DNA of 64,000 nucleotides from an uncultured Chiayiivirga sp. (GCA_934525595.1 CAKSZJ010000006.1:51111-115110); one strand, 5' to 3'; positions 25,883 to 35,037 are shown, numbered from the stretch's first letter. The notes: generated from the letters alone by a model not told the origin. Numbers and translations: made by a program.

Positions 25883-27673
25883 ATGACGGGCCGAGTGATC
25901 TGGGCGATCGTAGTGGCCGCTGCGCTGGCGGGGTGCGGCGTGGCGGAGTCTGACGGCACCGAGGACGGGGCGGTGGTTCGGTCCATGCCCATCGGAAGCA
26001 TCCAGGGCACGGGCGCGACGAGCCCTTACCTCGACCAGCGGGTCGAAGTGCAGGGCGTGGTCACGGGGAATTTCGTCTCCGGCCTGGACGGATTCTTCAT
26101 GCAGGACGCCATCGGCGAAGACGACGGCGATCCGGCAACCTCGGACGGCATCTTCGTGGCGTGGCCGCGCGGCAGCATGCCCAAGGTGCGGCGCGGCGAA
26201 CGCGTCAGGGTCTCGGGCACGGTGGCGGAAATCGTCGCCGGCGAAGGGAGCCAGACCGCGATCCAGGCCAGCGCCGTGGAGGTGCTGGGGCGCGGTGCGG
26301 CGCCCGTCACCGTGATCAGCGCGGCTCCGGAGCGCGCCGAGGCGTGGGAGCGGCTGGAAGGGATGTGGCTGCGCATCGACGCGCCGCTGACGGTGAGCGG
26401 CAACGATGGGCTGCTGCGCTACGGGGAGCTGGTCACCAGCTTCGGCCCGCGCCTGTTCACGCCCACCGAGCGCCATGCGCCGGGCAGCGGCACCCGGGCG
26501 GTGGATGCGGACAACGCGCGCCGCCGGCTGGTGCTCGACGACAACCGCAGCGGTGAATATCCCAAGAGCGTGTGGTACCTGCCCGAACCGCTTTCGGCGC
26601 AGGCGCCGCTGCGCAGCGGCAGCATCGTGCACGGCGCCGAGGGCATCCTGCAGCACGCCTGGGGCTGGCGCCTCCAGCTCACCGAAGCGCTCGAGCGCAT
26701 CGAGCAGGCGCCGCGCCCTTCCGCTCCGGAGCTGCCCGAGGGGCTGCGCGTGGCGAGCTTCAACCTGTTCAACTGGTTCAACGGAGACGGCAAGGGACAC
26801 GGGTTCCCCACCCCGCGCGGCGCGGCCGGCATCGGCGAGATGAACCGCCAGCGCGACAAGCTGGTCGCGGCCATTCTCGGCATCAGGCCCGACGTCGCGG
26901 CGCTGATGGAGGTGGAGAACGACGGCTTCGGCCGCAGCAGCAGTCTGGCCCAGCTCGTGGCGGCGCTGAATGCGCAGTGGCCCGAGGCCGGCTATCGCCT
27001 GGTCGATGCCGGGAAGGGGCCGGGCGTCGACGCGATCCGGGTGGCGATGATCTACCGTGAAGCGCGCGTCGCGCCGCTGGGGGAGGCCGCGTCGATCGCT
27101 GAAGGCGCGTTCTCCGAGCGGCATCGCGCGCCGCTGGCGCAGGCCTTCGAAATGCATCCGGGCGGCGCGCGCCTGGTGGTGGTGGCCAACCACTTCAAGT
27201 CCAAGGGCTGCGGTGAGGCCGATGCGGCCGATGCCGACCAGCGCGACGGGCAATCCTGCTGGAACGCCTCGCGCCTGGCCGCAGCGCAGGCGCTGGACGC
27301 CTGGATCACGTCCGACCCGACCGGCCAGGGCGCCCACGGCACCGTCATCCTGGGCGATCTCAACAGCTATGGCCGGGAGGATCCGGTTCGTGCGCTGATC
27401 GACGCGGGCTGGCGCGACGCCTTCGATCCGACGGGCGATGCGCGGCCCTACAGCTTCAACTATCGCGGGTTCAGCGGCCGGCTGGATCACGCCCTTCTGT
27501 CCCCCGGCCTGCGCGCGCGGCTGCGCGCGGCGGTGGAGTGGCACATCAATGCCGACGAATCGGAAGCCTTCGATTTCCAGATCCGCAACCGCGACAAGAG
27601 CTGGTATGCGCCCGATCCTTACCGCTCCTCGGATCACGATCCGCTGGTGCTGGTGCTGGACATGAAGGATTAG
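25883..27673 (+). CDS. ExeM/NucH-type extracellular endonuclease lipoprotein
   Basis: A 596-residue secreted nuclease. The N-terminus has a lipoprotein signal (VIWAIVVAAALAGCG, lipobox LAGC with cysteine at about 18). An OB-like domain (about 40-250) resembles the N-terminal part of ExeM/NucH nucleases. The C-terminal endonuclease/exonuclease/phosphatase domain (about 290-590) shows VASFNLFNWFN, the catalytic acid in ALMEVENDGFG, HFKSKGC, GDLNSYG and the final SDHDPLVLVL. ExeM-like enzymes degrade extracellular DNA in biofilms. Lipid anchoring, rather than a C-terminal sorting helix, would hold it at the cell surface or periplasm. Confidence 0.9.
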   Translation: MTGRVIWAIVVAAALAGCGVAESDGTEDGAVVRSMPIGSIQGTGATSPYLDQRVEVQGVVTGNFVSGLDGFFMQDAIGEDDGDPATSDGIFVAWPRGSMPKVRRGERVRVSGTVAEIVAGEGSQTAIQASAVEVLGRGAAPVTVISAAPERAEAWERLEGMWLRIDAPLTVSGNDGLLRYGELVTSFGPRLFTPTERHAPGSGTRAVDADNARRRLVLDDNRSGEYPKSVWYLPEPLSAQAPLRSGSIVHGAEGILQHAWGWRLQLTEALERIEQAPRPSAPELPEGLRVASFNLFNWFNGDGKGHGFPTPRGAAGIGEMNRQRDKLVAAILGIRPDVAALMEVENDGFGRSSSLAQLVAALNAQWPEAGYRLVDAGKGPGVDAIRVAMIYREARVAPLGEAASIAEGAFSERHRAPLAQAFEMHPGGARLVVVANHFKSKGCGEADAADADQRDGQSCWNASRLAAAQALDAWITSDPTGQGAHGTVILGDLNSYGREDPVRALIDAGWRDAFDPTGDARPYSFNYRGFSGRLDHALLSPGLRARLRAAVEWHINADESEAFDFQIRNRDKSWYAPDPYRSSDHDPLVLVLDMKD

Positions 27674-27731
27674 CGCGCCGTGTGATCGCTCCGGCCGACC
27701 CCGGTATCATGCGAGCCTTTCCCCTTTCCGG

Positions 27732-28412
27732 ATGGGTGTCGTGAACACGACCCTCGAAACCTTCCCCGACGTGGACGCCACGCTGCACCTGCCCGGTCCG
27801 GCCGGCGCGCTGGAGGCCATCGTCGAACACCCCGAGGCGGAGTGCGCGCGGCGCGGCGTCGCGGTGGTATGCCATCCGCACCCGCTGCACGGCGGCACCA
27901 TGCACAACAAGGTGGTGACCATGGTCGCGCGCAGCCTGCGCGAGCTGGGCCTGGTCACGGTGCGCTTCAATTTCCGCGGCGTCGGCGAGTCGGCCGGCGA
28001 ATACGACGAAGGGCGCGGCGAGACGCTGGACCTCCTGGCCGTGGCCGACTGGGTGGGTCGCACCCGCCCGGACGATGCGCTCTGGCTGGCCGGCTTTTCC
28101 TTCGGCAGCTATGTCGCCCTGCTGGGGGCGCGCCACCTGCCGGTGAAGCAGATGATTTCGGTTGCACCGCCCGTCGGGCGCTGGGATTTTTCCGCGGCCA
28201 TCGCGCCGCCATGTCCGTGGCTGGTGGTGCAGGGCGAGGATGACGAAGTGGTCGAGCCGCAGGCGGTCTACGACTGGATCGAGGCGATGGACGACCGGCC
28301 GGCGCTGGTGCGGATGCCCGAAGCCGGCCACTTCTTCCACCGCCGCATGATGGACCTGCGCGGCGTGGTCAAGAACGGCGTGCGCGCCAACCTGCCGCCG
28401 CCCGTTGCGTGA
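27732..28412 (+). CDS. Alpha/beta hydrolase
   Basis: A 226-residue alpha/beta hydrolase of the dienelactone-hydrolase-like group common in proteobacteria. The nucleophile elbow is GFSFGSYVALLGA, the oxyanion region is VCHPHPLHGGTMHNKVV, the catalytic acid is probably in VVQGEDDEVV, and the histidine is in EAGHFFHRR. No signal peptide, so cytoplasmic. The start ATG 27732 is supported by family N-termini, with GTG 27741 as an alternative. It overlaps zapE by 4 bases; this pairing recurs in gammaproteobacteria. Confidence 0.85.
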   Translation: MGVVNTTLETFPDVDATLHLPGPAGALEAIVEHPEAECARRGVAVVCHPHPLHGGTMHNKVVTMVARSLRELGLVTVRFNFRGVGESAGEYDEGRGETLDLLAVADWVGRTRPDDALWLAGFSFGSYVALLGARHLPVKQMISVAPPVGRWDFSAAIAPPCPWLVVQGEDDEVVEPQAVYDWIEAMDDRPALVRMPEAGHFFHRRMMDLRGVVKNGVRANLPPPVA

Positions 28413-29527
28413 GCCCTCCGCTCGACCAGACCCCGATGCGGCCCAGCGCCGCCTACGAGGCCGGCGTGGCTGCGGGCCTGTGGCAGGCCGATCCGGTGCA
28501 GTGCGAGGTGCTGGGCGAGCTGGATCGCATCCACGACGAGCTGCGCGCGCGCGAGGAGGCCGGTGCGTTCACCCGTCTGGCGCGGCGCCTGCGCGGGGAA
28601 ACGCCGGTGCGCGGCCTGTATCTGTGGGGCGGCGTCGGGCGCGGCAAGACGTTCCTGGTGGACCTGTTCCATTCGCACCTTGGCGGCGTGCCAAAGCGGC
28701 GCATCCACTACCACCGTTTCATGGGCGAGATCCACGCGCGCATCCGGGCGCTGGGCGAACACGCTGACCCGCTGGTGCAGGTGGCCGCCGACTGCGCGCG
28801 CGAGTTCCGCGTGCTGTGCCTGGACGAGTTCTTCGTGCTCGACATCGGCGATGCGATGCTGCTGGCGCGCCTGCTCGAGCAGCTCTTCTCGCGCGGCGTG
28901 ACCATCGTCACCACGTCCAACATCGCGCCGGAAAACCTTTACAAGGACGGCCTGCAGCGTGCCAGTTTCCTGCCCGCCATCATCCTGCTCCAGGCCCATT
29001 GCCGGGTGTATGAACTGCACAGCCCGCTCGACTACCGGCTGCGCGCGCTGAGCCACGCCAGCGTCTGGCAGACTCCGCTCGGCGATGTGGCCGAGGCCGC
29101 GCTCGCCGCGGTCTTCGCCCGGCTGGCGCGCCATGCCGCCGCCGAAGAGGAGGCCGGGGCGCTGGAGGTGAACGGGCGCCCGGTCGCGGTGCGCGAGATG
29201 GCCGACGGCGTGGCGTGGTTCGAGTTCGCCGCGCTGTGCGACGGCCCGCGCGCGGTGGCCGACTACATCGACATCGCGCGTCGCTTCAACACCGTCATCG
29301 TTTCCGGCATCCCGGTGTTCGATCGCAACAGCGAAGATCCCGCCTATCGCTTCGTGCTGCTGGTCGACGAGCTCTACGATCGCGGCGTGGTGCTGGTGGC
29401 TTCCGCCGCGGCGGCGCCCGCCGAGCTCTACCAGGGCCGCCGCGTGGCGCGGGAGTTCGAGCGCACCGTCAGCCGCCTGACCGAGATGCAGTCCGAGGAA
29501 TACCTGGCGCAGCAGCACGCGCCGTAA
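28409..29527 (+). CDS. zapE: Cell division ATPase ZapE (AFG1-like)
   Basis: A 372-residue AFG1-like P-loop ATPase. Walker A reads WGGVGRGKTFLVDLF at about residue 74, Walker B LCLDEFFVLDIGDAML, and sensor region TTSNIAPENLYKDGLQR. In E. coli ZapE associates with the Z-ring and affects its stability under low oxygen. The start is a GTG overlapping the hydrolase stop. The C-terminal SRLTEMQSEEYL is family-typical. The following 150 bases hold only a dispersed repeat. Confidence 0.93.
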   Translation: MSPPLDQTPMRPSAAYEAGVAAGLWQADPVQCEVLGELDRIHDELRAREEAGAFTRLARRLRGETPVRGLYLWGGVGRGKTFLVDLFHSHLGGVPKRRIHYHRFMGEIHARIRALGEHADPLVQVAADCAREFRVLCLDEFFVLDIGDAMLLARLLEQLFSRGVTIVTTSNIAPENLYKDGLQRASFLPAIILLQAHCRVYELHSPLDYRLRALSHASVWQTPLGDVAEAALAAVFARLARHAAAEEEAGALEVNGRPVAVREMADGVAWFEFAALCDGPRAVADYIDIARRFNTVIVSGIPVFDRNSEDPAYRFVLLVDELYDRGVVLVASAAAAPAELYQGRRVAREFERTVSRLTEMQSEEYLAQQHAP

Positions 29528-29552
29528 GCCCGGAACCGGCCGGCACCGGCAC

Positions 29553-29590
29553 CGTCATCCCGAAATCGCGCAGCGATATCCGGGATCCAT
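29553..29590 (+). repeat. Dispersed GTCATCCCG-type intergenic palindrome
   Basis: CGTCATCCCG then ATCGC-GCA-GCGAT nested inside ATCCCG / CGGGAT, ending in GGGATCCA. A second member, in the opposite orientation, lies at 50250-50277. Elements with this head are widespread in intergenic regions of high-GC proteobacteria. Confidence 0.5.
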
Positions 29591-29677
29591 TTTGATCGTG
29601 CTGTGAGCGCAGGCGCGGGAGTGGCGTGAAGAAGGCGGCACGCGGCCGACCCGGCTTCGCGCGCAGCGTTGTCCGCG

Positions 29678-30211
29678 TCAGCGCGCCCGCAGGCGCCAGG
29701 CCGCCAGGCCGCCGAGTGCCAGCAGTATCAGCGACAGCGCCCACGGGGCGTTGGCCGGGACGAACGTGAGGCCCGTTCCGGTCGGGCTGGCGCGCACGGT
29801 GAAGGACATCACCGACGGTTCGGAGCGCGTGGTGCCCACGACCGTCGCCAAAACGCTGACGTCGAAATCACCGACGGGCAGGTAGCCCAGGTCGGCGATG
29901 ACGGGAAACGGTGGGCCGGGGGCGGCGAGGCACAGCGTTTTCGGAGGCAGGGGCGGATCGTCTGCGGTCCGCAGCCTCAGGGTGTATTCGACGAGGATGG
30001 CGCCGCCGTCACGGGATACCGCAACCTCGCCCGGCATCATCAGTTCGCAGTAGTTGTAGCCGCCCGTGCCGATCGTGAGCGTCAGCAGGACCCGGTCGAG
30101 CGTCGTGGGCTCGGCGGGCGCCAGCGGTCCGATCCATGCCGGCTGCGCCGAGGCGGGCAGGCACATCATCATCGCCAGCGCGAAAAGCCAGGAAAGACCT
30201 GCTGCTTTCAT
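29678..30211 (-). CDS. Secreted protein with IPTL-like C-terminal sorting tail
   Basis: A 177-residue hypothetical protein. The ATG at 30211 gives a clean signal peptide (MKAAGLSWLFALAMMMCLPASAQ). The body has no recognised domain but looks all-beta. The last 28 residues, FVPANAPWALSLILLALGGLAAWRLRAR, should be read as two parts: a VPxxxxWAL head and a membrane helix with an arginine-rich end. That is the layout of IPTL/PEP-CTERM-like sorting tails, which in known systems are cut by a dedicated protease. No exosortase is in the window. Confidence 0.65.
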   Translation of the reverse strand: MKAAGLSWLFALAMMMCLPASAQPAWIGPLAPAEPTTLDRVLLTLTIGTGGYNYCELMMPGEVAVSRDGGAILVEYTLRLRTADDPPLPPKTLCLAAPGPPFPVIADLGYLPVGDFDVSVLATVVGTTRSEPSVMSFTVRASPTGTGLTFVPANAPWALSLILLALGGLAAWRLRAR

Positions 30212-30342
30212 TGCAAATCTCAGAAAATACAGGCACTTGCAGGTCACTGTAATGCCGCAGGGGGTGGTTGGCCAGCACGTGGCTGCCGCCGCCGCGGCTG
30301 GCCCGCTACTATTGCCACCCCACCTTCGCGAGACGTACGCAC

Positions 30343-31407
30343 ATGGGCATCCTCGATTTCATCAAGGGCGAAGTGATCGAGATCATCGAATGGACCGATG
30401 ACTCGCGTGACACCCTGTCCTACCGCTGGCCCGACGACGACAAGAACATCAAGAACGGCGCACAGCTCATCGTGCGCGAGTCGCAGATGGTGCAGTTCGT
30501 CGCCACCGGGCAGTACGCCGACCTGTTCGGCCCGGGCAAGCACACCCTCAGCACGCTGAACATTCCGATCCTGTCGCGCATCTACGGCTGGAAGCACGGC
30601 TTCGAGTCGCCGTTCAAGTGCGATGTCTACTACCTCAACACGCGCCTGTTCACCGGCAACAAGTGGGGCACCTCGAACCCGGTGATGATGCGCGACGCCG
30701 ACTTCGGCGTGGTGCGCCTGCGCGCCTTCGGCACCTACGATTTCCGCATCGTCGATCCGCCGAAGTTCCTGAAGGAAGTGGCGGGCACCGACCAGAACTT
30801 CCGTCTCGACGAATTCGCCGACACCATGCGCTCGCGCATCGTCAGCATCTTCTCCGAGGCGCTCGCCACCGCGAAGATCCCCGCGCTCGACGTGGCCCAG
30901 CGCTACTCGGAAATGGGCGATGCGCTGCTGCCGATCATCAACCCGGCGGTGCGCGACAAGTACGGCCTGGAAATCACCAGCTTCATCGTCGAGAACGTCT
31001 CGGTGCCGCCGGAAGTGGAAAAGGCCATCGACGCGCGTTCCTCGATGGGCGTCATCGGCAATCTCAACGAGTATGTGAAATACCAGATGGGATCGAACAT
31101 GGGGCAGGGCGGTGACAGCTCGGGCGCGGTTCCGGCGCAGATGGCGGTCGGTTTCGGCATCGCGCAGGAAATGATGAGGGGCATGACCGGCGGCGCGCAG
31201 CCGGCCGCAGCACCGCAGGCGCAGGCCGCGCCCGCCGCTGCGGGCGGGCTCGACGTGCTGACGCCCGAGCAGGCCGCACAGGCGCTGGGCGTGTCGGTGG
31301 AGGACGTGATGGCCTCGATCGAGTCGGGCGATCTCAAGGCGCGCAAGATCGGCAACGCAACCCGCATCGCGAAAAGCGCGCTGGAGGCTTTCCTGCGCGG
31401 CGAGTGA
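30343..31407 (+). CDS. SPFH-domain protein (YdjI-like) with C-terminal excisionase-type HTH
   Basis: A 354-residue protein. It starts GILDFIKGEVIEIIEWTDD and has a full SPFH/band-7 domain of the YdjI ('virion core protein') type to about residue 250. A glycine/alanine-rich linker (about 265-300) follows. The final 50 residues, beginning LTPEQAAQALGVS and ending KIGNATRIAKSALEAFLRGE, match the excisionase-family helix-turn-helix. In Bacillus, YdjI is held at the membrane by the zinc-ribbon protein YdjG and recruits PspA; the next gene here is a zinc-ribbon membrane protein, so the same partnership is likely. ATG 30343 chosen from family N-termini. Confidence 0.85.
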   Translation: MGILDFIKGEVIEIIEWTDDSRDTLSYRWPDDDKNIKNGAQLIVRESQMVQFVATGQYADLFGPGKHTLSTLNIPILSRIYGWKHGFESPFKCDVYYLNTRLFTGNKWGTSNPVMMRDADFGVVRLRAFGTYDFRIVDPPKFLKEVAGTDQNFRLDEFADTMRSRIVSIFSEALATAKIPALDVAQRYSEMGDALLPIINPAVRDKYGLEITSFIVENVSVPPEVEKAIDARSSMGVIGNLNEYVKYQMGSNMGQGGDSSGAVPAQMAVGFGIAQEMMRGMTGGAQPAAAPQAQAAPAAAGGLDVLTPEQAAQALGVSVEDVMASIESGDLKARKIGNATRIAKSALEAFLRGE

Positions 31408-31609
31408 CGCACCTTCGCGCGTCACGCGGACGGGGTCGGGAAGATCCCGTCTGCGCCCGCCGATTCCGGGGCAGGGTCCGAAGGACCTGGTGCACGCGGA
31501 ATCAGGACGCGGGCGACGGCGATTTTCGTTCGCGTTTCCCGCATCGACCCGGGCTCGCCTGCTGCGAAGGCCCGGATTGCCAACACCCTGCATAGCCTGC
31601 CGTCCCGCC

Positions 31610-32725
31610 ATGTCCGAACCCGCACCCACACGTACCGCCATCGGCAAGCACCCGTGCCCGGAGTGCGGCGGGGATCTGGAGTGGAACGCCGCGCGGCAGG
31701 CGCTGGTATGTCCCTACTGCGGCACCACGGCCCCGTGGTCGCCGGCGCAGGAGGACGATGCCGGCACGCAGATCCGCGAGCGCGATCTGGCTGAAGCGCT
31801 TGCCGATCCGGCGGCCGGACGCGGCTGGGGCGAGGCGCGCTTCGAGGTCAAATGCCAGAGTTGCCACGCGATTTCGGTCTTTGTCGGCACCCGCGCGGCG
31901 CAGCGCTGCGAGTTCTGCGGCTCGCCCTCCATCGTGCCGCACGAGGACCAGGGCGATGCCATCACACCCGAGAGCCTGCTGCCGTTCAAGGTCAGCGACG
32001 GGCAGGTGCGCGACGCCATCCGGCGCTGGTACGGCAGCCGCTGGTTCGCGCCCAACAAGCTCAAGTCGCGCGCGCTCACCGACACCCTGCACGGCGTCTA
32101 CCTGCCGTACTGGACCTTCGATGCGCACGTTTCCGCGACGTGGACCGCCGAGGCCGGGCATTACTACTACGTCACCGAGACCTATACGCAGAACGGCCAG
32201 CGGCAGACGCGCCAGGTGCGCAAGGTGCGCTGGGAGCCGGCGGCCGGCGGCCTGACGCACTTCTTCGACGACGAGCTGGTGCCCGGCACCGTGGGCGTGG
32301 GCGAAGGGCTGCTGGGCCAGATCGCGCCGTTTCCCACGACTTCAAACCTCGTCGCCTACGCGCCGGAGTTCGTGCGCGGCTGGACGGTGGAGCGCTACCA
32401 GCTCGACCTGCGCCGCGCCGCCGATCTCAACATGGACCAGATGGAAGCCAAGACCCGCGCGCTGTGCGCGGCGCAGGTGCCGGGTGACACCCAGCGCAAC
32501 CTGCAGGTGCAAAGCCAGTACCGCGGGCGCACCTTCAAGCACATCCTGGTGCCGGTGTGGCTGGTCAGCTATACCTACGGCTCGCGTACCTTCCAGATCG
32601 TGGCCAACGGCTACACCGGCAAGATTGCCGGCAAGCATCCGCTGAGCTGGATCAAGATCGCTCTGGCGGCGCTGGCAGCGCTCCTGGTCCTGGTGTTCGT
32701 GCTCGCCTACGGCCAGAGCCAGTAA
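31610..32725 (+). CDS. Zinc-ribbon membrane protein, likely anchor of the SPFH protein (YdjG-like)
   Basis: A 371-residue protein with two N-terminal zinc ribbons, C16-x2-C19/C34-x2-C37 and C82-x2-C85/C100-x2-C103, a long beta-rich middle (about 110-330), and one C-terminal membrane helix (IALAALAALLVLVFVLAYG, about 348-366). The first ribbon is of the TFIIB-like type (CPECGGDLEWN..CPYCG). The layout, ribbons in the cytoplasm and a tail anchor, fits YdjG-type partners of YdjI-like SPFH proteins. About 200 bases separate it from the SPFH gene, and no other gene lies in that gap. Confidence 0.8.
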   Translation: MSEPAPTRTAIGKHPCPECGGDLEWNAARQALVCPYCGTTAPWSPAQEDDAGTQIRERDLAEALADPAAGRGWGEARFEVKCQSCHAISVFVGTRAAQRCEFCGSPSIVPHEDQGDAITPESLLPFKVSDGQVRDAIRRWYGSRWFAPNKLKSRALTDTLHGVYLPYWTFDAHVSATWTAEAGHYYYVTETYTQNGQRQTRQVRKVRWEPAAGGLTHFFDDELVPGTVGVGEGLLGQIAPFPTTSNLVAYAPEFVRGWTVERYQLDLRRAADLNMDQMEAKTRALCAAQVPGDTQRNLQVQSQYRGRTFKHILVPVWLVSYTYGSRTFQIVANGYTGKIAGKHPLSWIKIALAALAALLVLVFVLAYGQSQ

Positions 32726-32924
32726 CGCTGGCACGCCCCTCCCGCACGCTCCGCATGCGGCAAGCGGTGCCGGCGGCCGCGTCTGCAACTGTGCGCTGCG
32801 CCACGATCGCGCACAGGACATATTCCCCGGCAGCTCCTATCATTTGCAGGTTCCGCACTGCAGCAATCCGTGGCGGCGCATCATGCCCGGGCGCGGGCCC
32901 ATACCTCTTGCTGGAGAAGGACGG

Positions 32925-33800
32925 ATGATCGATCTGACGGGGCGTACAGCCATCGTGACCGGGGCCGGCGGCGGTCTGGGACGCTCGCACGCCATGCTGC
33001 TGGCCAGCCGCGGTGCCAGGGTCGTGGTGAACGACATGAGCGAATTGGCCGATGCGGTGGTCGATGAGATCCGCGCCGCAGGCGGGCAGGCGCGCGCCGC
33101 GAAGTGCTCGGTCACCGACACCGAGGCGGTGCAGGCCATGGTCGACCAGGCGCTGGCCGACTGGGGGCGGGTGGACATCCTCGTCAACAACGCCGGCATC
33201 CTGCGCGACAAGAGCTTCGCCAAGATGGATCTCGCCGACTTCCGCCTCGTGCTCGACGTGCACCTGATGGGTTCGGCCATCTGCACCCGCGCGGTGTGGA
33301 ACCCGATGCGGGCCCAGGGATATGGCCGCATCGTGATGACGACGTCCTGCAGCGGCCTGTACGGCAACTTCGGCCAGGCCAACTACGCGGCTGCCAAGAT
33401 GGGCCTGGTCGGTCTGATGCAGACGCTGGGCATCGAGGGTGAAAGGAACGACGTCCGCGTCAACTGCCTGGCCCCGACCGGCGCCACGCGGATGATGGAA
33501 GGCATCCTGCCGGAGCAGCAGCTCGCGCAGTTCAAGACCGAACTGGTCAGCCCGGCGGTGCTGGCCCTGGTCAGCGAGAACGCGCCGAACCGCGCCATCC
33601 TCAGCGCCGGCGCCGGCGGTTATGAGCTGGCCTACATCGCCTTGACGCAGGGCATTGCGCTGGGCGAGGGCGCCACCGCCGAGCAGATCCTCGAACGCTG
33701 GGACGCGTTGGCTGACCGCCGCGATGCCTTCGTTCCCGTCACCGGGTTCGATCAGGCGCGCCACGAGCTGCGCAAGGCCGGATTCCCGCTGGAGGCCTGA
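32925..33800 (+). CDS. Short-chain dehydrogenase (hydroxyacyl-CoA dehydrogenase-like)
   Basis: A 291-residue SDR oxidoreductase. The cofactor motif is TGAGGGLGRSHAMLL, followed by NNAGI and the catalytic S-YxxxK (TTSCSGLYGNFGQANYAAAKMG). The closest type I recognise is the dehydrogenase domain of peroxisomal multifunctional enzyme 2, acting on 3-hydroxyacyl-CoA, including the C-terminal extension after residue 250. Ribosome site GGAGAAGG precedes ATG 32925. No fatty-acid genes adjoin it, so the substrate is inference. Confidence 0.85.
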   Translation: MIDLTGRTAIVTGAGGGLGRSHAMLLASRGARVVVNDMSELADAVVDEIRAAGGQARAAKCSVTDTEAVQAMVDQALADWGRVDILVNNAGILRDKSFAKMDLADFRLVLDVHLMGSAICTRAVWNPMRAQGYGRIVMTTSCSGLYGNFGQANYAAAKMGLVGLMQTLGIEGERNDVRVNCLAPTGATRMMEGILPEQQLAQFKTELVSPAVLALVSENAPNRAILSAGAGGYELAYIALTQGIALGEGATAEQILERWDALADRRDAFVPVTGFDQARHELRKAGFPLEA

Positions 33801-33821
33801 AGCACGCGCCGGGCGCGTCCT

Positions 33822-33853
33822 CCGCTCAGCCGCTCAGCCGCTCAGCCGCTCAG
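33822..33853 (-). repeat. Tandem octamer repeat at the 3' end of the PilZ gene
   Basis: Four perfect copies of CCGCTCAG covering the PilZ stop codon. The unit is not a multiple of three, so copy-number slippage would change the reading frame of the last few residues. Confidence 0.8.
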
Positions 33854-34240
33854 CTCGGATAGCTCACTGCGCAGCACCTCGACGTTGCCCAGGTTCAGCT
33901 CGATCAGGCGCTTGAGGCGGGTGAAGCTGCCCAGATCGATCTTGCTGCAGGCGAAGCCGAGACCGGCGTCGTCCATGCGCGCCAGTTCCACGCCCATGCC
34001 GATCAGGATGCCGCCTTCCAGCCGCAGGTCGAGCCGGTAGCGGTGCCCGATCGCGCCGTTCCAGCCGGGCGGCTGCTCCACCAGCACGCCGGCCAGCGAA
34101 AGATCGACCAAGCGCGTGTTCCACATCGCGCTGCCGGAATACAGCCGCACGCTGCCGTCGATCGGGAAACGATGGAAGCGGCGCTGCGCGGCTTGGGCAT
34201 CGCTGACCTCGACGGCATCGGTGGACGGGATACTGCTCAT
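33842..34240 (-). CDS. PilZ-domain c-di-GMP receptor
   Basis: A 132-residue single-domain PilZ protein. Both ligand-binding motifs are intact: R20-x3-R24 in QRRFHRF and D46-x-S48-x2-G51 in VDLSLAGV, so c-di-GMP binding is expected. The C-terminal 30 residues form a leucine-rich helix (SFTRLKRLIELNLGNVEVL). The start overlaps the ypjD stop by 4 bases, so both are on one transcript. It could respond to the two c-di-GMP enzymes in this window (601-3594 and 47913-49271), though nothing but co-residence links them. Confidence 0.9.
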   Translation of the reverse strand: MSSIPSTDAVEVSDAQAAQRRFHRFPIDGSVRLYSGSAMWNTRLVDLSLAGVLVEQPPGWNGAIGHRYRLDLRLEGGILIGMGVELARMDDAGLGFACSKIDLGSFTRLKRLIELNLGNVEVLRSELSELSG

Positions 34241-35037
34241 GCGCCTCGCGCCAGAATCAGTTCGAGCACGAACTTGCTGCCAAAAAATCCTAGGCCGAGC
34301 AGCGCCATCGCCACCAGGGTCAGGCGCACGGCGCGGCGTCCGCGCCAGCCGTAGCGCACCCGGCCCAACAGCAGCACGCCGAAGACCACCCAGGCCAGGA
34401 GGCTGAGCACGGTCTTGTGGACCAGGTGCTGGGCAAAGAGGTTTTCCACGAACACCACGCCGGTCAGGAGCGACAGCGTGAGCAGGGCGAATCCGGCACC
34501 GACCAGCCGGAACATCAGCGCCTCGATCAGGGTCAGCGGCGGGAATACCTGCAGCAGCCGCCCGAGTCGGCGCTGACGCAGGCCGCGCTCCTGCGCCCAC
34601 AGCATGACCGCCAGCAGCGCCGCCAGGCTCAACGCGGCGTAGGCCAACAGTGAAAGCCAGGCGTGCAGCTGGATTTGCCAACCCATCACAGCCGTGGTCG
34701 CCGGCACCGTGCCGTGGTGGTAAAGCAGCAGCAGGAGCGCGGCGAGCGGATAGACCACCACGCCCAGCGCGCCGATCGGTCGGCTCAGGCTCAGTTCCGC
34801 GGTGAGTGCGGCGGTGCCGAGCGAAATCAGCGACAGCGCGGCGAAGAAATGCATGTCCGGCCCGCCGCCCGCGTGCCAGGCCGTCAGGTGCGAACCGGCG
34901 TGCGCCGCCGCCCCCAGCAGCGCCAGTCCGGCGGGAAGGCGCGTGGCACCCCTGGCATCGTCCGCCAGCGCACGCGCCTGCCACGCCGCGGCGGCGAAGT
35001 AGGCGATGACGGCGGCGTAGACGAGGAGCAGGGGCAT
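34237..35037 (-). CDS. YpjD/CcsA-like cytochrome c assembly family membrane protein
   Basis: A 266-residue protein with eight membrane helices. It matches the YpjD branch of the cytochrome c assembly (CcmF/CcsA) family: HFFAALSLISLG, HAWLSLLAYAALSLAALLAVML and the C-terminal HKTVLSLLAWVVFGVLLLGR. The conserved tryptophan-rich loop of true haem lyases is reduced, so haem handling is uncertain. Divergent from ffh, as in many gammaproteobacteria. Confidence 0.88.
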   Translation of the reverse strand: MPLLLVYAAVIAYFAAAAWQARALADDARGATRLPAGLALLGAAAHAGSHLTAWHAGGGPDMHFFAALSLISLGTAALTAELSLSRPIGALGVVVYPLAALLLLLYHHGTVPATTAVMGWQIQLHAWLSLLAYAALSLAALLAVMLWAQERGLRQRRLGRLLQVFPPLTLIEALMFRLVGAGFALLTLSLLTGVVFVENLFAQHLVHKTVLSLLAWVVFGVLLLGRVRYGWRGRRAVRLTLVAMALLGLGFFGSKFVLELILARGA

